A DNA stretch of 64,000 bases from an uncultured Coriobacteriaceae bacterium (GTDB taxonomy: Bacteria > Actinomycetota > Coriobacteriia > Coriobacteriales > Atopobiaceae), in assembly GCA_902779675.1 (NCBI GenBank), contig CACZCK010000012.1:16556-80555 (forward strand), written 5' to 3'. A program made the position numbers and the translations under genes. Within the stretch, counting starts at the first letter, position 1; each line of letters opens with the position of its first letter. The notes under the pieces were generated by a model that had not been told where the DNA came from, searched no databases, and saw only the letters and a program-made list of their open reading frames with translations. This document shows positions 25,968 through 35,406 of the stretch, one piece after another.

Positions 25968-27419
25968 CTACCGCCAAGGTCCGCCGGCCAGGATGCCACC
26001 GATGTGTTCGGGAACGATCCAATGCACCGCCACAAAGCAGAACAGTGCCACATATGCCACCGCAAACAGGATGAGGGCGGCCGTTCCCGCCTTCCTCAAG
26101 GCCCTGCCGGCCCCCTCCTGCAGGTACAGACCGCTGCCTACGGCATCCATTCCGGATCCAACCACCAACGCAAGGGGAAGAAGCGCACCCATGAGATAAC
26201 GGCCCTGGGGCTGATAGTCCGACGCCCAGGAATAGTAGACGGCAAAGGCGAAGACGACCAGCCCGCACACCGCCAGGGCACAGCGCACCGCTGCGCGTCC
26301 GTCATAGCGCCTTCCCCTGACAAGGTGGATCGGCGCGACGATCGCGCAAGCCGCTATGGCGCCCCGATAGGCCAGGTAGACCTTGGGCGACAGCCATGTG
26401 GTCATGTAGCCAAAGCACCCTATGAAGCTCTTGACGGTCTGATCGAGCCAGCTGCCATCAGAGACGTTGCGCACCAGTTCGAGCGGGCTCACACCACTGC
26501 TGCGCAGTGTGGACTTCACGCTTGGCTTGAGCCAATCGACGGCATACTGCTCCGACATGGCCGACGAGGTCGCACGTCCAAACAGGTCGCCATCGTACAG
26601 CAGGTAGTTTCGCGCAAAGAACCAACCGCCCACCGCAAGGGCAACCACCGTGATGAGCACCGCATGGCCCCATAGCTGGCGCCTTGTCATCTCATTCGCG
26701 CCGAGCGCGCGGCGAGCCGTGGCAAAGTACACGGCCACCGAGGCCAGCAGGTAGATATAGGTAAAGTAGTAGCTGAGGGCACACACGCCCAGGCCTATGG
26801 CCAACAAAAGGCACGACGGCACATCCCAGCGACGTTCGATGCCCACAAGCCAGGCATGGATGATGAGTGCCGTGGCAAACACCTCCATGGCGTCTTGGTT
26901 CAGATACGACCCGAGGAACACCACCTGCGGCAACAAGCCGACAAACAGCGCCAGACAATAGGGCGCAAGGGGACTGTCGAAGACCCTCTTGCCAATCTTC
27001 TCGCACAACAGCGTCGTTCCCGCCATGAACAGGGCGGACGGAAAGCGCGCCGCCACGATGAGTGCCTCCTCTGACATCGTGACCAGGCTCACCAGGCGTA
27101 TGAACACAAACGAGAGAAGCGAGGCGCCATAGGGCGTAAAGGCGTACGAGGTACCCCACCAAGGGTTTCGAATCTCGGGGTCGGTACCTATCGGCAGCTT
27201 TCCATGCTCGAAGATGTAGAAGGGTATCGGCAGGCGCATGTACTCGTCGGGCGCATGGTCTATGGGCAGTCTCGTGCTCCACAGCAGGCACAAGGCAAGC
27301 GTGAGGAAGGGGATAACATAGTCCACGTAGCGATGCCTGGCCAAGAAGGCGGCCAGAGATCCTGCCGGCGAGACCTCTCTGCCGTCGCGGGTAGCCATAT
27401 GTCGTATGTGCTTTGTCAT
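25968..27419 (-). CDS. DUF2142-type polytopic membrane protein (GT-C-like)
   Basis: A 483-residue membrane protein with about eleven hydrophobic helices. The first external loop carries PIDHAPDEYMRLPIPFYIFEHGKLP, with the acidic pair typical of GT-C enzymes. The late YQPQGRYLMGALLPLAL block is the hallmark of DUF2142. The family is thought to include lipid-linked-sugar-dependent glycosyltransferases; direct evidence for this one is absent. No clear ribosome-binding site is seen at either ATG (27419, 27398). Its stop is 2 bp before the next GT2 gene. Confidence 0.8.
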   Translation of the reverse strand: MTKHIRHMATRDGREVSPAGSLAAFLARHRYVDYVIPFLTLALCLLWSTRLPIDHAPDEYMRLPIPFYIFEHGKLPIGTDPEIRNPWWGTSYAFTPYGASLLSFVFIRLVSLVTMSEEALIVAARFPSALFMAGTTLLCEKIGKRVFDSPLAPYCLALFVGLLPQVVFLGSYLNQDAMEVFATALIIHAWLVGIERRWDVPSCLLLAIGLGVCALSYYFTYIYLLASVAVYFATARRALGANEMTRRQLWGHAVLITVVALAVGGWFFARNYLLYDGDLFGRATSSAMSEQYAVDWLKPSVKSTLRSSGVSPLELVRNVSDGSWLDQTVKSFIGCFGYMTTWLSPKVYLAYRGAIAACAIVAPIHLVRGRRYDGRAAVRCALAVCGLVVFAFAVYYSWASDYQPQGRYLMGALLPLALVVGSGMDAVGSGLYLQEGAGRALRKAGTAALILFAVAYVALFCFVAVHWIVPEHIGGILAGGPWR

Positions 27420-27516
27420 AGGTAGCGATCTTGTCTCCGTATGGGGCCAACCGAAACCGCGAGCACTCGCATCGGATAGCCAGTCCTTAGCTTGACGGCA
27501 GACCCCCGTTGCGGTT

Positions 27517-27533
27517 GCGCCGAACTTCGGCGC
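27517..27533 (-). terminator. Possible hairpin after DegT aminotransferase gene
   Basis: An 8-bp perfect stem GCGCCGAA/TTCGGCGC with a 1-nt centre lies 9 bp past the aminotransferase stop. No T-run follows on either strand, so it may be an mRNA-stabilising hairpin or a processing site instead of a terminator. Confidence 0.35.
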
Positions 27534-27541
27534 CTTGCCTG

Positions 27542-28654
27542 CTAGTGCCGCGCCGTCTCCAACACGATGTCACAGATGCGGTCGACGTCCTCGAGGGCCA
27601 GGTCCGCATACATCGGCAGCGTGAGCACCCTGTTGGCGATGTCTGCGGCGATCGGCGTGGCAGACGAGTCAAAACGACCCTCATAGCACGAGAAGTCCGT
27701 CGTCAGGGGATAGAAGTACTTGCGTGCATGGATGTCCTGGGCCATCAGGGCGTTATAGACCTCGTCACGCGTACGACCGAAGGAGTCGCCAAAGACCACG
27801 GGCATGTAGGCATAGTTGGAAGTCACGCCTTGCGCCGGCTTGCTCAGGCGCAGGCCTTCCGCGTTCTCCAGCCGCTCCCAGTAGCGCTCTGCGACAACCC
27901 TTCGCTTGGCAAGCTCGTCGTCCAGATGACGCAGGTTGCAGATGCCCATAGCCGCCACAAACTCGTTCATCTTGGCGTTGCCACCCACGTATTCGCAGGT
28001 CTCCACACCTGTAATGCCAAAGTTCTTCCACTGGTCCAGGCGCACGCGCAGGGTTGGGTCGGCAAAGCACACCGCACCCCCCTCGATGCTGTTGAAGGCC
28101 TTGGTGGCATGGAACGAGAACATCGAGGCGTCGCCAAAGGTTGCGGCGGAGACGCCGTCGCGCCGCACGCCAAACGCATGCGCCGCGTCGTAGATGACCT
28201 TCAGCCCATGGCGAGCGGCGATCTCTTCGATGGCAGTGGTGTCGCACAGGTTGCCATACACGTGCACGGGCACGATGGCGCAGGTATCCTCGTCGATCAG
28301 GTCCTCGATGAGCGACGGGTCCATGGTGTAGTTGTCCGGAGTGATGTCACAAAACACCGGCTCCAGGCCCTTGCGGACGATGGCGTGCGTCGTGGAGGCA
28401 AAGGTATAGGGCGTGGTGATCACCTTGCCGTGCAGCTCCATGGCCTCCAACACGCACTCGAGGGCCTGGTGGCCGTTGACAAAGAGAGCAATGTCGTCGA
28501 CCTCCAGATATGCCTCAAGAGCCCGCTCGAATTCCTGGTGCTTCTCGCCCATATTGGACAGCCAGTGCGTCTCCCACAGCCTCTTGATCTCGTCCACGTA
28601 CTCCTCGAAGGGAGGCATGGACGAACGCGTAACTAGGATGGTGTCATGTGCCAT
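27542..28654 (-). CDS. DegT/DnrJ family sugar aminotransferase (FdtB/VioA-like)
   Basis: A 370-residue PLP enzyme. It shows the sugar-aminotransferase pattern LFVNGHQALE (57-66), TTPYTFASTTHAI (80-92), PVFCDITPDNYTMD, VPVHVYGN, DAAHAFG (156-162, PLP-ring Asp156), and Schiff-base Lys185 in FSFHATKAFN. It differs from the WecE-like enzyme at 7044, so the locus encodes two distinct sugar aminotransferases. By look it is closest to enzymes acting on dTDP-3-keto- or 4-ketohexoses. It begins 3 bp after the flippase stop, with GAGGGGG as RBS inside the flippase 3' end. Confidence 0.9.
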   Translation of the reverse strand: MAHDTILVTRSSMPPFEEYVDEIKRLWETHWLSNMGEKHQEFERALEAYLEVDDIALFVNGHQALECVLEAMELHGKVITTPYTFASTTHAIVRKGLEPVFCDITPDNYTMDPSLIEDLIDEDTCAIVPVHVYGNLCDTTAIEEIAARHGLKVIYDAAHAFGVRRDGVSAATFGDASMFSFHATKAFNSIEGGAVCFADPTLRVRLDQWKNFGITGVETCEYVGGNAKMNEFVAAMGICNLRHLDDELAKRRVVAERYWERLENAEGLRLSKPAQGVTSNYAYMPVVFGDSFGRTRDEVYNALMAQDIHARKYFYPLTTDFSCYEGRFDSSATPIAADIANRVLTLPMYADLALEDVDRICDIVLETARH

Positions 28655-28657
28655 AAC

Positions 28658-30127
28658 TCAGGCCCCCTCTCGTGTACGCCCAAGTCTACCCGCACGAAGC
28701 GTGGAGACGAGGTAGGAGAGTTCTTCGACATGGAAGAGCCATGCCAGAGCAAGGTAAGCGATGGCCATGGCAAGGGCCTCGACAAAAACGAGCAGGAGGC
28801 CATCGAGGCCTGTGAGGCTGACGGTATGGGCAAGGGCCGAGGCGGCGGCAGCCAGCACGAACGCAGGTGCGATATCGCGAACCTGCTCGAGGTAGGAGTA
28901 GCCGATCACGCGCTTGTTGGGATAGGCGTTGATGAAGGTGGATGCGACGCCCACAAAGATGTAGCCGGCTACGATACCCACTAGGTCGCCCACCACAAAC
29001 GCCATGAACAGCAGCGTGACAAGCCCAACGGTCTTCTTGATCACCTCGAGGCGAAGGAACAGGTCGCTGCGCCCCATGCCGTTAAGTACCTGCAAGTTGG
29101 TCGTATGGATGGGAAGCAGCATGTAGATGATGCAGTACATCTGCAGGAAGGGCACGCTGGGAAGCCATTTCTCGCCCAGCAGAACCAGCACCAACGGCCG
29201 AGCGACAAGGGCGAAGGCGGTCATGGCGGGCACGATGAAGAACGTCGACGTCTTCAGGCCGCGCCGTGCCAAGGCCTTGACCCGTGCCGCATCGTCTTGC
29301 ACGCGAGAGACCGCAGAGAGCACCACCGGCTGGATGGATCCATCGAGAATCAGGCCAAGTGCCTGCGGATAGCGCTTGCCCTGCGTCACATAGCCAAGGT
29401 CGGTCTTGGTAAAGACGCGTCCGATGATGAGATCGGACAGGCTCTGGTAGCCTTGGTCAAGGAGTCCCGAGGCCAGCAGCTTCCACCCAAATCCAAAGAG
29501 CGTGCGCGCCCTGACGGGATCGAACACCAAACGGGGCTTCCATGGTATCTGGAAGGCAAGCACCACCGATTTGACCAGCTGGAAAAGCACCTGCTGGACC
29601 ACCAGGGCCCAGATGCCCACCCCAGCCATAGCCGAGGCGATGCCACCCGCACCCGATATCAGCGCCGCAAGGACGGTGGCGCGGAAGGTCTTCTCGAACT
29701 CGAGGTTTCGCGCAACGATCGCCTCTTGGGTGGCATTGTAGGCGTTGATGAGGAGCACCACTGTCAGGCCCCGCAGGGGCCACACGATCGCCGGCGCACG
29801 ATAGAAGTCCGCGACAGCGGGCGCGGTTACGAAGATTCCCGCATAGAGTGCCAGAGAGATGGCCAGGCTCATCCAAAAGACCGTTGAGTAGTCCCTTTCG
29901 TCTGCCTCGCTTGCCTGCACGATGGCCGTGTTGAGTCCTGACTGGACAAACACGTTGCCGATGTTGACGAACACGACCATGATGGCCAACAGGCCAAATT
30001 CCTCGGGCGAGAGGATGCGCGCCATCACGACTTGGACGACCAGCTGGATGACCGACGAGCCTCCCTGCTCGAACAGCTTCCAGAAGAACGATGTAAACGC
30101 CTTTTCCTTCAAGCTTTGCTTTGCCAT
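28658..30127 (-). CDS. Polysaccharide flippase, Wzx/MOP superfamily
   Basis: About 489 residues with 12 to 14 predicted helices. The N-terminal KAFTSFFWKLFEQGGSSVIQLVVQVVMARIL and SPEEFGLLAI segments are typical of lipopolysaccharide O-unit/teichuronic-type exporters of the MOP superfamily. FSDLIIGR-like SLSDLIIGRVFTKTDLGYVTQGKRYP is the central family block. It should flip an undecaprenyl-pyrophosphate-linked repeat unit. ATG at 30127 follows GAGG by 5 nt; an upstream extension of the frame is Arg-rich and unlike the family. No Wzy polymerase is obvious nearby unless one of the large membrane proteins fills that role. Confidence 0.9.
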   Translation of the reverse strand: MAKQSLKEKAFTSFFWKLFEQGGSSVIQLVVQVVMARILSPEEFGLLAIMVVFVNIGNVFVQSGLNTAIVQASEADERDYSTVFWMSLAISLALYAGIFVTAPAVADFYRAPAIVWPLRGLTVVLLINAYNATQEAIVARNLEFEKTFRATVLAALISGAGGIASAMAGVGIWALVVQQVLFQLVKSVVLAFQIPWKPRLVFDPVRARTLFGFGWKLLASGLLDQGYQSLSDLIIGRVFTKTDLGYVTQGKRYPQALGLILDGSIQPVVLSAVSRVQDDAARVKALARRGLKTSTFFIVPAMTAFALVARPLVLVLLGEKWLPSVPFLQMYCIIYMLLPIHTTNLQVLNGMGRSDLFLRLEVIKKTVGLVTLLFMAFVVGDLVGIVAGYIFVGVASTFINAYPNKRVIGYSYLEQVRDIAPAFVLAAAASALAHTVSLTGLDGLLLVFVEALAMAIAYLALAWLFHVEELSYLVSTLRAGRLGRTREGA

Positions 30128-30158
30128 GCAGACCTCGTCGGTTGGGGTTTCTTCGAAC

Positions 30159-31157
30159 CTACAGCCTACAGTAGATGCGGTAGGCCAAGGTGTGGAGCGG
30201 ACGCATGTATGTGTAGAGGAACGAGTCGATGCGCGCCGGCAGGCTCTCCGTGGCAAACGTCTCCGGCCAGTGTGACCTGAGCTGCCGGTAGTCGCGTATG
30301 TCCTTGCAGAACTCGTAGTCCATACGGTCGATGCCGCGTAGCACGGCATCGTGGAAACGACCGTCGGTGGCATCGTCGAGCGTCTTCAGCAGCGTGACGC
30401 GAGCGTCGTGCCGACGCTGTGCCACGGCGCGCATGTCGTCGCTCATGAGCGAGGTGCGATTGACCGAACTGCCCGCCATAAAGCGGTAGGCGCTCATGAT
30501 GCGGTCCAGATAGTACAGACCTCCCTCGTAGGTGGCCATGAAGGTCATGACCTTCTGGTCCCCGTCGGCGGCAAGCGCCCTCTGGGGCGACTGAAGATAG
30601 GCGGCAAAGGCATCACGACGCACAAAGATGCTATTGGTCGAGAAGCACTGCACGTGCGTGATCACGTCGTCCGGGTCCACGTTGCAGTCGCGCTCGTAGA
30701 ACCGCTTGACCGAGAGGCGCTTACCCGAGCTCGCCTGCACGTTCTCGTTGGCATGAACGCATCCGGCCAACGAGGGGTCCGCCTCCATGACGTCGAACTG
30801 ACGCTGGAGTTTGGTGGGGTCGGTAAAGTAGTCGTCTCCCTCGCACAGGGCAAGGTAGCGTCCACGCGCCTTTGGGAACAGGAAGCACTCGATGGGCATG
30901 TTGCCTTGCGAGTACTGGTTCTGGTCGTGGGTAATCGCCTGTATGCGGTCGGGGTAGCGTTCCTGATAGGAGAGCGCAATGTCCGCGGTTCCGTCAGTCG
31001 AGCAGTCATCGTTGACCAGAATCTCGAAGGGAAAGGAGGTCTCCTGCGCCAGAAAGCTCTCCAGTGCCTGGGCGATGTACGGTTCTTGGTTATAGGTAAT
31101 GCACAACACGCTCACCAAGGGTTCGCTGTCATGACATGTGTTTGTCTCTCGATCCAT
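30159..31157 (-). CDS. GT2 glycosyltransferase
   Basis: A 332-residue GT2 enzyme. It has LVSVLCITYNQEPYIAQALES (14-34), VNDDCSTDGT and LCEGDDYFTDP (metal-binding EGDDYW-type motif). The HANENV and QCFSTNSIFVRR segments follow, as in capsule and teichoic glycosyltransferases. No membrane helices. ATG at 31157 is 11 bp after the preceding stop with AGGGAAG upstream; a GTG at 31160 is possible. Confidence 0.88.
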   Translation of the reverse strand: MDRETNTCHDSEPLVSVLCITYNQEPYIAQALESFLAQETSFPFEILVNDDCSTDGTADIALSYQERYPDRIQAITHDQNQYSQGNMPIECFLFPKARGRYLALCEGDDYFTDPTKLQRQFDVMEADPSLAGCVHANENVQASSGKRLSVKRFYERDCNVDPDDVITHVQCFSTNSIFVRRDAFAAYLQSPQRALAADGDQKVMTFMATYEGGLYYLDRIMSAYRFMAGSSVNRTSLMSDDMRAVAQRRHDARVTLLKTLDDATDGRFHDAVLRGIDRMDYEFCKDIRDYRQLRSHWPETFATESLPARIDSFLYTYMRPLHTLAYRIYCRL

Positions 31158-31170
31158 CACGTGCACTTCC

Positions 31171-33231
31171 CTACGCAGCGGCATCAATCTGATACAGACG
31201 CATATCTCCCTCGGACAAGACCACGGTAAATCCGGGGGTATCGTCACGCACGGCATTGACGCCAGCCCATTCCTTCTGGCGATACCCTAGGTCCAGAACC
31301 GACCCATCTTCGTTGACGCCATTCTTTCCATCGCCTTGGTCAAGCTGCAAGAGATAGCCAATGTTCTGCTCGCGCACCTGCTTCTGCATCTCTTCGTTGC
31401 TGTCGAGCTCGTTGATGGATGCCTTGAGCTCCTTGCCCACCTTGCCTGGGTCCATGGCGTACTGCCGATACATCACATCGATGTCGTACACGGAGTAGGC
31501 AAACACACTGCCATCGAAGGGCATGTTGATGACCCTCTTGCCCTCGGGCACCACCTTGTGTACTTCTTTGAGAAAGGCCATCTCGTCGGAGGTGAGTGTC
31601 GCCCACTCGTACTGTTCGACATCATACGTGGTCACAAAGTTGTATCGCACCGTATCGAACGCGTACACGCGATACCCCCACCATATGAACTCGAAGGGGT
31701 AGTAGTTGTAGATAAGCATCAGCGCCGTCAAGATGACCGTGACCGTCTTGGCCAAAGGACCAGCGACGCGTCGGACGCTCTTGCGCTGGGAATGGGCTCC
31801 CTCGATTGGTTCTCGACGGCAAAGGGGCCATGTGACCACACGCAGAAGAGTATCGGCACCGACTGCAATGAGAGGTACGGCAAAGACGCACACCACACAC
31901 GCTAGACGCCAGTAGTCGGCATACCAGAATCCCGCGATAATGTTCTTGGCGACGCCAGGCACGCCGTCTGCCACCACGAAGATGGCAGCGATCATCAGAT
32001 AGGAGAGCGTCAGCCAGCGTCGCTCGTTGTCAGGCAGAAGGACGAATCCACCAATGATGACCAGGCCGCCAATGAGAAAGTGAAGCCTTCGTATAACGAA
32101 GTTGAGGGCAAGGGTCCACTTGATGGACTCAATGACATCGTTCTTTGCCAGACGCTTGTACCACACCACATTATGCAGGGGTGGAGCATAGACAAGAGCC
32201 ATCCAGATGGCTGCGAAGGTAAGAAGCAAGACAAGCTCCGCCGCAATGCCTGCCTTCAGTCCATGCTTCTCCGTCACGCGCCGGCGGCATTGGTTCATGC
32301 AGAAGGGAATGAGAAAGACGCCGCACGAGAAGATGGCATTGGGCTGCAGGAGGGCCAGCGCCACCCCGCCAAGAAGAAACGCAATCACGCAGGACAGGGC
32401 ATCGGAGACACCACGTGCGTCACCAAGCAGTCGTACGAACAGCGCCGCCACGACAGGCATCACGACAAACGACGCCATGTTGGGAAACATCGGTCCGTAC
32501 AGCATGATGCGCCAAGGGAAGAAGGCTATGGACATACAGAAGAGCGCGCCGAGTAGGACGCGGCGGCGGGAATCGGAGAACAGGGTGGCCAGCAGCATGA
32601 CACAGGAGAGCGGATACACGACCGCCGTGAAGGCCGCGTTCGTCGCATTCTCTGCAATTGGCGTGCTAGCGCCGGTCGCATTGCCAGCCATGGCAGCTAT
32701 GCCATGCCATGCCGAGGGATAAAATCCCCCGGTGAACGATGAATAGTCCCTCGTGTTCATGAACGTGGTGATGTGGGTCAGATGCCACGCATTGTCATAG
32801 TTCTGCACGAAGGAGTCGGGTGTCACCAGGCTGTTGACGAACACGAAGAACGTCAATCCCATTCCCGTCAGAAGGGCAAACGCGAGGGCGAGGGCAATCG
32901 CAGGCAGCTCGATCCCAAACGGAAGGGTCATCCGTTCCGTCAGCTCATCCGAAACGGAGAGGGCTGCGCATGGCTTTGCCTTTGCCAACCGTTCTGCCAG
33001 GAACAAGACGCACCCCGTCGCCGCAACGGGCAGCGCCAGACTCGTCCAGCCACACGCCACGCCACGCTTGGCATAGAGGATTGCCATGACCGCATAGAGA
33101 GCCGTGCTCACCATGGGTGCAAGCATGATGCTCACCCATCGATCGGCACGCAGGCCACGCGCCACAAGATAGCCCGGTACCAGCAGAAAGGCCACCGCAC
33201 ATGCCATCGTTGCATAGAAGGTTACCCACAT
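31171..33231 (-). CDS. Large polytopic membrane protein (DUF6541-like)
   Basis: A 686-residue membrane protein with 12 or more hydrophobic helices in the first 480 residues. A soluble extracytoplasmic-type C-terminal domain (about 530-686) follows, rich in charged residues. The loop DSFVQNYDNAWHLTHITTFM carries D and H residues placed as in GT-C enzymes, and FYPSAWHG follows. The layout resembles the DUF6541 family from actinobacterial glycan loci. It could be the membrane glycosyltransferase or polymerase of this locus; this is an inference. The ATG has no strong RBS. Confidence 0.72.
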   Translation of the reverse strand: MWVTFYATMACAVAFLLVPGYLVARGLRADRWVSIMLAPMVSTALYAVMAILYAKRGVACGWTSLALPVAATGCVLFLAERLAKAKPCAALSVSDELTERMTLPFGIELPAIALALAFALLTGMGLTFFVFVNSLVTPDSFVQNYDNAWHLTHITTFMNTRDYSSFTGGFYPSAWHGIAAMAGNATGASTPIAENATNAAFTAVVYPLSCVMLLATLFSDSRRRVLLGALFCMSIAFFPWRIMLYGPMFPNMASFVVMPVVAALFVRLLGDARGVSDALSCVIAFLLGGVALALLQPNAIFSCGVFLIPFCMNQCRRRVTEKHGLKAGIAAELVLLLTFAAIWMALVYAPPLHNVVWYKRLAKNDVIESIKWTLALNFVIRRLHFLIGGLVIIGGFVLLPDNERRWLTLSYLMIAAIFVVADGVPGVAKNIIAGFWYADYWRLACVVCVFAVPLIAVGADTLLRVVTWPLCRREPIEGAHSQRKSVRRVAGPLAKTVTVILTALMLIYNYYPFEFIWWGYRVYAFDTVRYNFVTTYDVEQYEWATLTSDEMAFLKEVHKVVPEGKRVINMPFDGSVFAYSVYDIDVMYRQYAMDPGKVGKELKASINELDSNEEMQKQVREQNIGYLLQLDQGDGKNGVNEDGSVLDLGYRQKEWAGVNAVRDDTPGFTVVLSEGDMRLYQIDAAA

Positions 33232-33267
33232 AGTTGCACTGCCTCATCTCATAGCGATCACTGTGCC

Positions 33268-33298
33268 AGATGCCACGGCAAAGCCGCCGACGGCATCT
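33268..33298. other. Intergenic hairpin
   Basis: Arms AGATGCC/GGCATCT with an inner CGGC/GCCG pairing form a stem-loop in the 115-bp gap between the GT2 gene at 33347 and the large membrane-protein gene. There is no T-run, so termination is uncertain. Confidence 0.4.
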
Positions 33299-33346
33299 CG
33301 TTCATTATGGACCAGAGAGTCCGACACGCACCTTGCAAGCGTCTTC

Positions 33347-34138
33347 TCAACCATTACTGCGCTGACCACGCGCGTACACCACGTTGATCAGGCGCGCCAC
33401 GGGAGCGGGCCAGAACCGCATGAGCATGGCAAGGTCTTCCTTCGTCCTGGTGTTGTCGCGGATGAGGTTCGAGGTCTCCGATTCCTCATGAATGCGATGG
33501 TGCATCAGAATCTCGGGACTGTACACGAACGATCCGTCCATCCTCGAGAAGCGCTCCCAGGCATCCCAATCGAGATTGCTCTTCATGCCACTCGTAAAGG
33601 GAGGCGTGGGCAGAAGGTCCATGTTGAGCGTGACCGACGGACAGCAGATCGAAGAACCCAGCGAGAGGATGGACCGCCTGACGAAGCTCGACGAGGTCGA
33701 CCGTCTCCTTTTCATGGGTCGCAACAGCATGCGTTTGATGCGCAGCAGCTGATTGTCGTCGACCGTAGCCCCATCCCGAAGCTCGCCGTAGTTGCTGAAG
33801 AAGATGAGCGGGTTCTGGGCCTGATTCATTTCCTCAAGCATGACCTGGGCATATCTTGGCTCATAGGTGTCGTCCTGATGGGCGATGGTCACAAGCGGCG
33901 TGCTCGCCCGGCTTACGGCATGATTCCAGTCGCGTGCGATACCCGATTCCTCGCCACTCTCGTAGAGGGGCAGGCCAAAGTCATCCGCAACCTTGCGAAT
34001 GCTGTCATTCGGCGTCGATGTGGCCATGATGACGATGCTCTTTGCGGTCTGCGCCATCAGCGAAGAAACGCACTCCCCCAGATAGGGGCTCTCACCATAT
34101 GCACAGACAACAAAGGTGTGATCGGTGGTGTCAAACAA
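33347..34138 (-). CDS. GT2 glycosyltransferase
   Basis: About 263 residues. THTFVVCAYGESPYLGECVSS (about 6-26) is the donor loop, IMATSTPNDS follows, and IAHQDDTYEPRY carries the metal-binding HQDD. A basic stretch near 135-150 (RRRSTSSSFVRR) is unusual but in frame with the WDAWERFSR and HHRIHEESET motifs. TTG at 34138 is the likely start: TAGGAG precedes it by 7 nt and it begins 10 bp after the DUF2304 stop. The nearest in-frame ATG lies inside the upstream gene. Substrate unknown. Confidence 0.82.
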   Translation of the reverse strand: MFDTTDHTFVVCAYGESPYLGECVSSLMAQTAKSIVIMATSTPNDSIRKVADDFGLPLYESGEESGIARDWNHAVSRASTPLVTIAHQDDTYEPRYAQVMLEEMNQAQNPLIFFSNYGELRDGATVDDNQLLRIKRMLLRPMKRRRSTSSSFVRRSILSLGSSICCPSVTLNMDLLPTPPFTSGMKSNLDWDAWERFSRMDGSFVYSPEILMHHRIHEESETSNLIRDNTRTKEDLAMLMRFWPAPVARLINVVYARGQRSNG

Positions 34139-34148
34139 GGGAGGGCTC

Positions 34149-34529
34149 CTAGCGAGACTCGTCTTGGTCGGAGCCGTTCGTCTCATCCGTATGAGACGTG
34201 TCACCCACATCCATCAGCGCAAGCTCCTGCGTCAGCTCGTCAACCCGGTTCTTGAGAAGGGATATCTCAGCAGAGTCGCTGAACACCTTGACGAACAGAA
34301 ACCCCACGACGCAGAAGAAGACGAAGTTGCTCGGTGACTGAAAGCCCAGGATGTGTGAGAAGGCGATTGCCAGCTCGGGAACGGCAGCCACCACCATCAT
34401 GACGACAGAGGACACGACCCAGAAGATGGAGTCCACCATGAGGATCTTGTCCTTCTTGATCTTGTTGACCACCATAAGCATGGCGACAAGGGCACCGCAG
34501 AGAAGAAGTAAGCGCTGTTGCAAGGGCAT
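34149..34529 (-). CDS. DUF2304 family small membrane protein
   Basis: A 126-residue protein with three to four hydrophobic helices. A KIKKDKI turn after helix 1, PELAIAFSHILGFQSPSNFVFF, and a C-terminal coiled-coil/charged tail (ISLLKNRVDELTQELALMD) match DUF2304. These proteins are regularly encoded beside DPM1-like GT2 enzymes and probably form a membrane complex with them. ATG at 34529 follows AGGAG by 5 nt and lies 8 bp after the GT2 stop. Confidence 0.88.
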   Translation of the reverse strand: MPLQQRLLLLCGALVAMLMVVNKIKKDKILMVDSIFWVVSSVVMMVVAAVPELAIAFSHILGFQSPSNFVFFCVVGFLFVKVFSDSAEISLLKNRVDELTQELALMDVGDTSHTDETNGSDQDESR

Positions 34530-34537
34530 GGGAACTC

Positions 34538-35221
34538 CTATCTGAACCACTGGAAGAGCAGGATAGATAGGCATGTCCTGCTCATGTAGGTGATAATGCT
34601 GGTGATGTTGAGGTAGCTCTCGCCGCCCTGGCGGTCCTGCATCTCGGCAGGAATCTCGACCACCTTGCCGCCACGGCGCAGCACGAGCGCCACCGTATCG
34701 GGCTCAGGAGCAAAGTCGAAGCGCTTTGCGAACTGTTCGATCATGGAGCGGTTGTACATACGCATGCCGCTCGTGGGATCGGTGATACGTGTCCCGGTGG
34801 TGGCGGCGATAAGGCTCGAGATGAGTTTTGACCCCATGCCACGGGGACCCTCGGGAGATCGCGTGCCATCAAGAAAACGGGAGGCGATGACGATGTCCGC
34901 GTCCTCTTGCTCGAGGACCTGCGCCATCGCGGGTATGTACTCGGGAAGGTGCTGCCCGTCGGCATCGAACTGCACGACCGCATCGTAGTCGTTGCGGTAG
35001 GCATACTTCATCCCCGTACGGAAGGCGCTTGCCAGACCAGTGTTGATGGCCAGGTTGATACCAGACGAGCCAAGACCTGCAACGATGGCGCCCGTCGAAT
35101 CCTTTGACCCATCATTCACCACGACATAGTCAATGTCGGGACACGTGGCAGCCAGCTTGGCGAGGGTGTCATTCAGACACTCTTCCTCGTTGTACGCAGG
35201 TATGACAGCAAGAACTTTCAT
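34538..35221 (-). CDS. GT2 glycosyltransferase, dolichyl/polyprenyl-phosphate sugar synthase type
   Basis: About 227 residues, a single GT2 domain: VLAVIPAYNEEECLNDTL (3-20), VVNDGSKDST, QFDADGQHLPEYI (metal-binding DAD), and the family block DPTSGMRMYNRSMIEQFAKRFDFAPEPD. It has no C-terminal membrane helices, so membrane attachment probably comes from the neighbouring DUF2304 protein. It should load undecaprenyl phosphate with a sugar. ATG at 35221 has a weak GGAAG upstream; ATGs further upstream extend into non-homologous sequence. Confidence 0.9.
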   Translation of the reverse strand: MKVLAVIPAYNEEECLNDTLAKLAATCPDIDYVVVNDGSKDSTGAIVAGLGSSGINLAINTGLASAFRTGMKYAYRNDYDAVVQFDADGQHLPEYIPAMAQVLEQEDADIVIASRFLDGTRSPEGPRGMGSKLISSLIAATTGTRITDPTSGMRMYNRSMIEQFAKRFDFAPEPDTVALVLRRGGKVVEIPAEMQDRQGGESYLNITSIITYMSRTCLSILLFQWFR

Positions 35222-35406
35222 TGCGCACGCTTCCCAGCATCGGTGAGGCACCATCAAGACATTCCCAAGCGATCGCCCACATCGCTTGCAGAACACATAC
35301 TAACAGTATTCGCGCAGGATGAAGCCGCCCTCCATCCCATCATCGCAGCGAGCGGCACGCCCACGGGTCGCAGCACCCCGCCACGGCCCCGTTTGGCTTC
35401 GCCTCG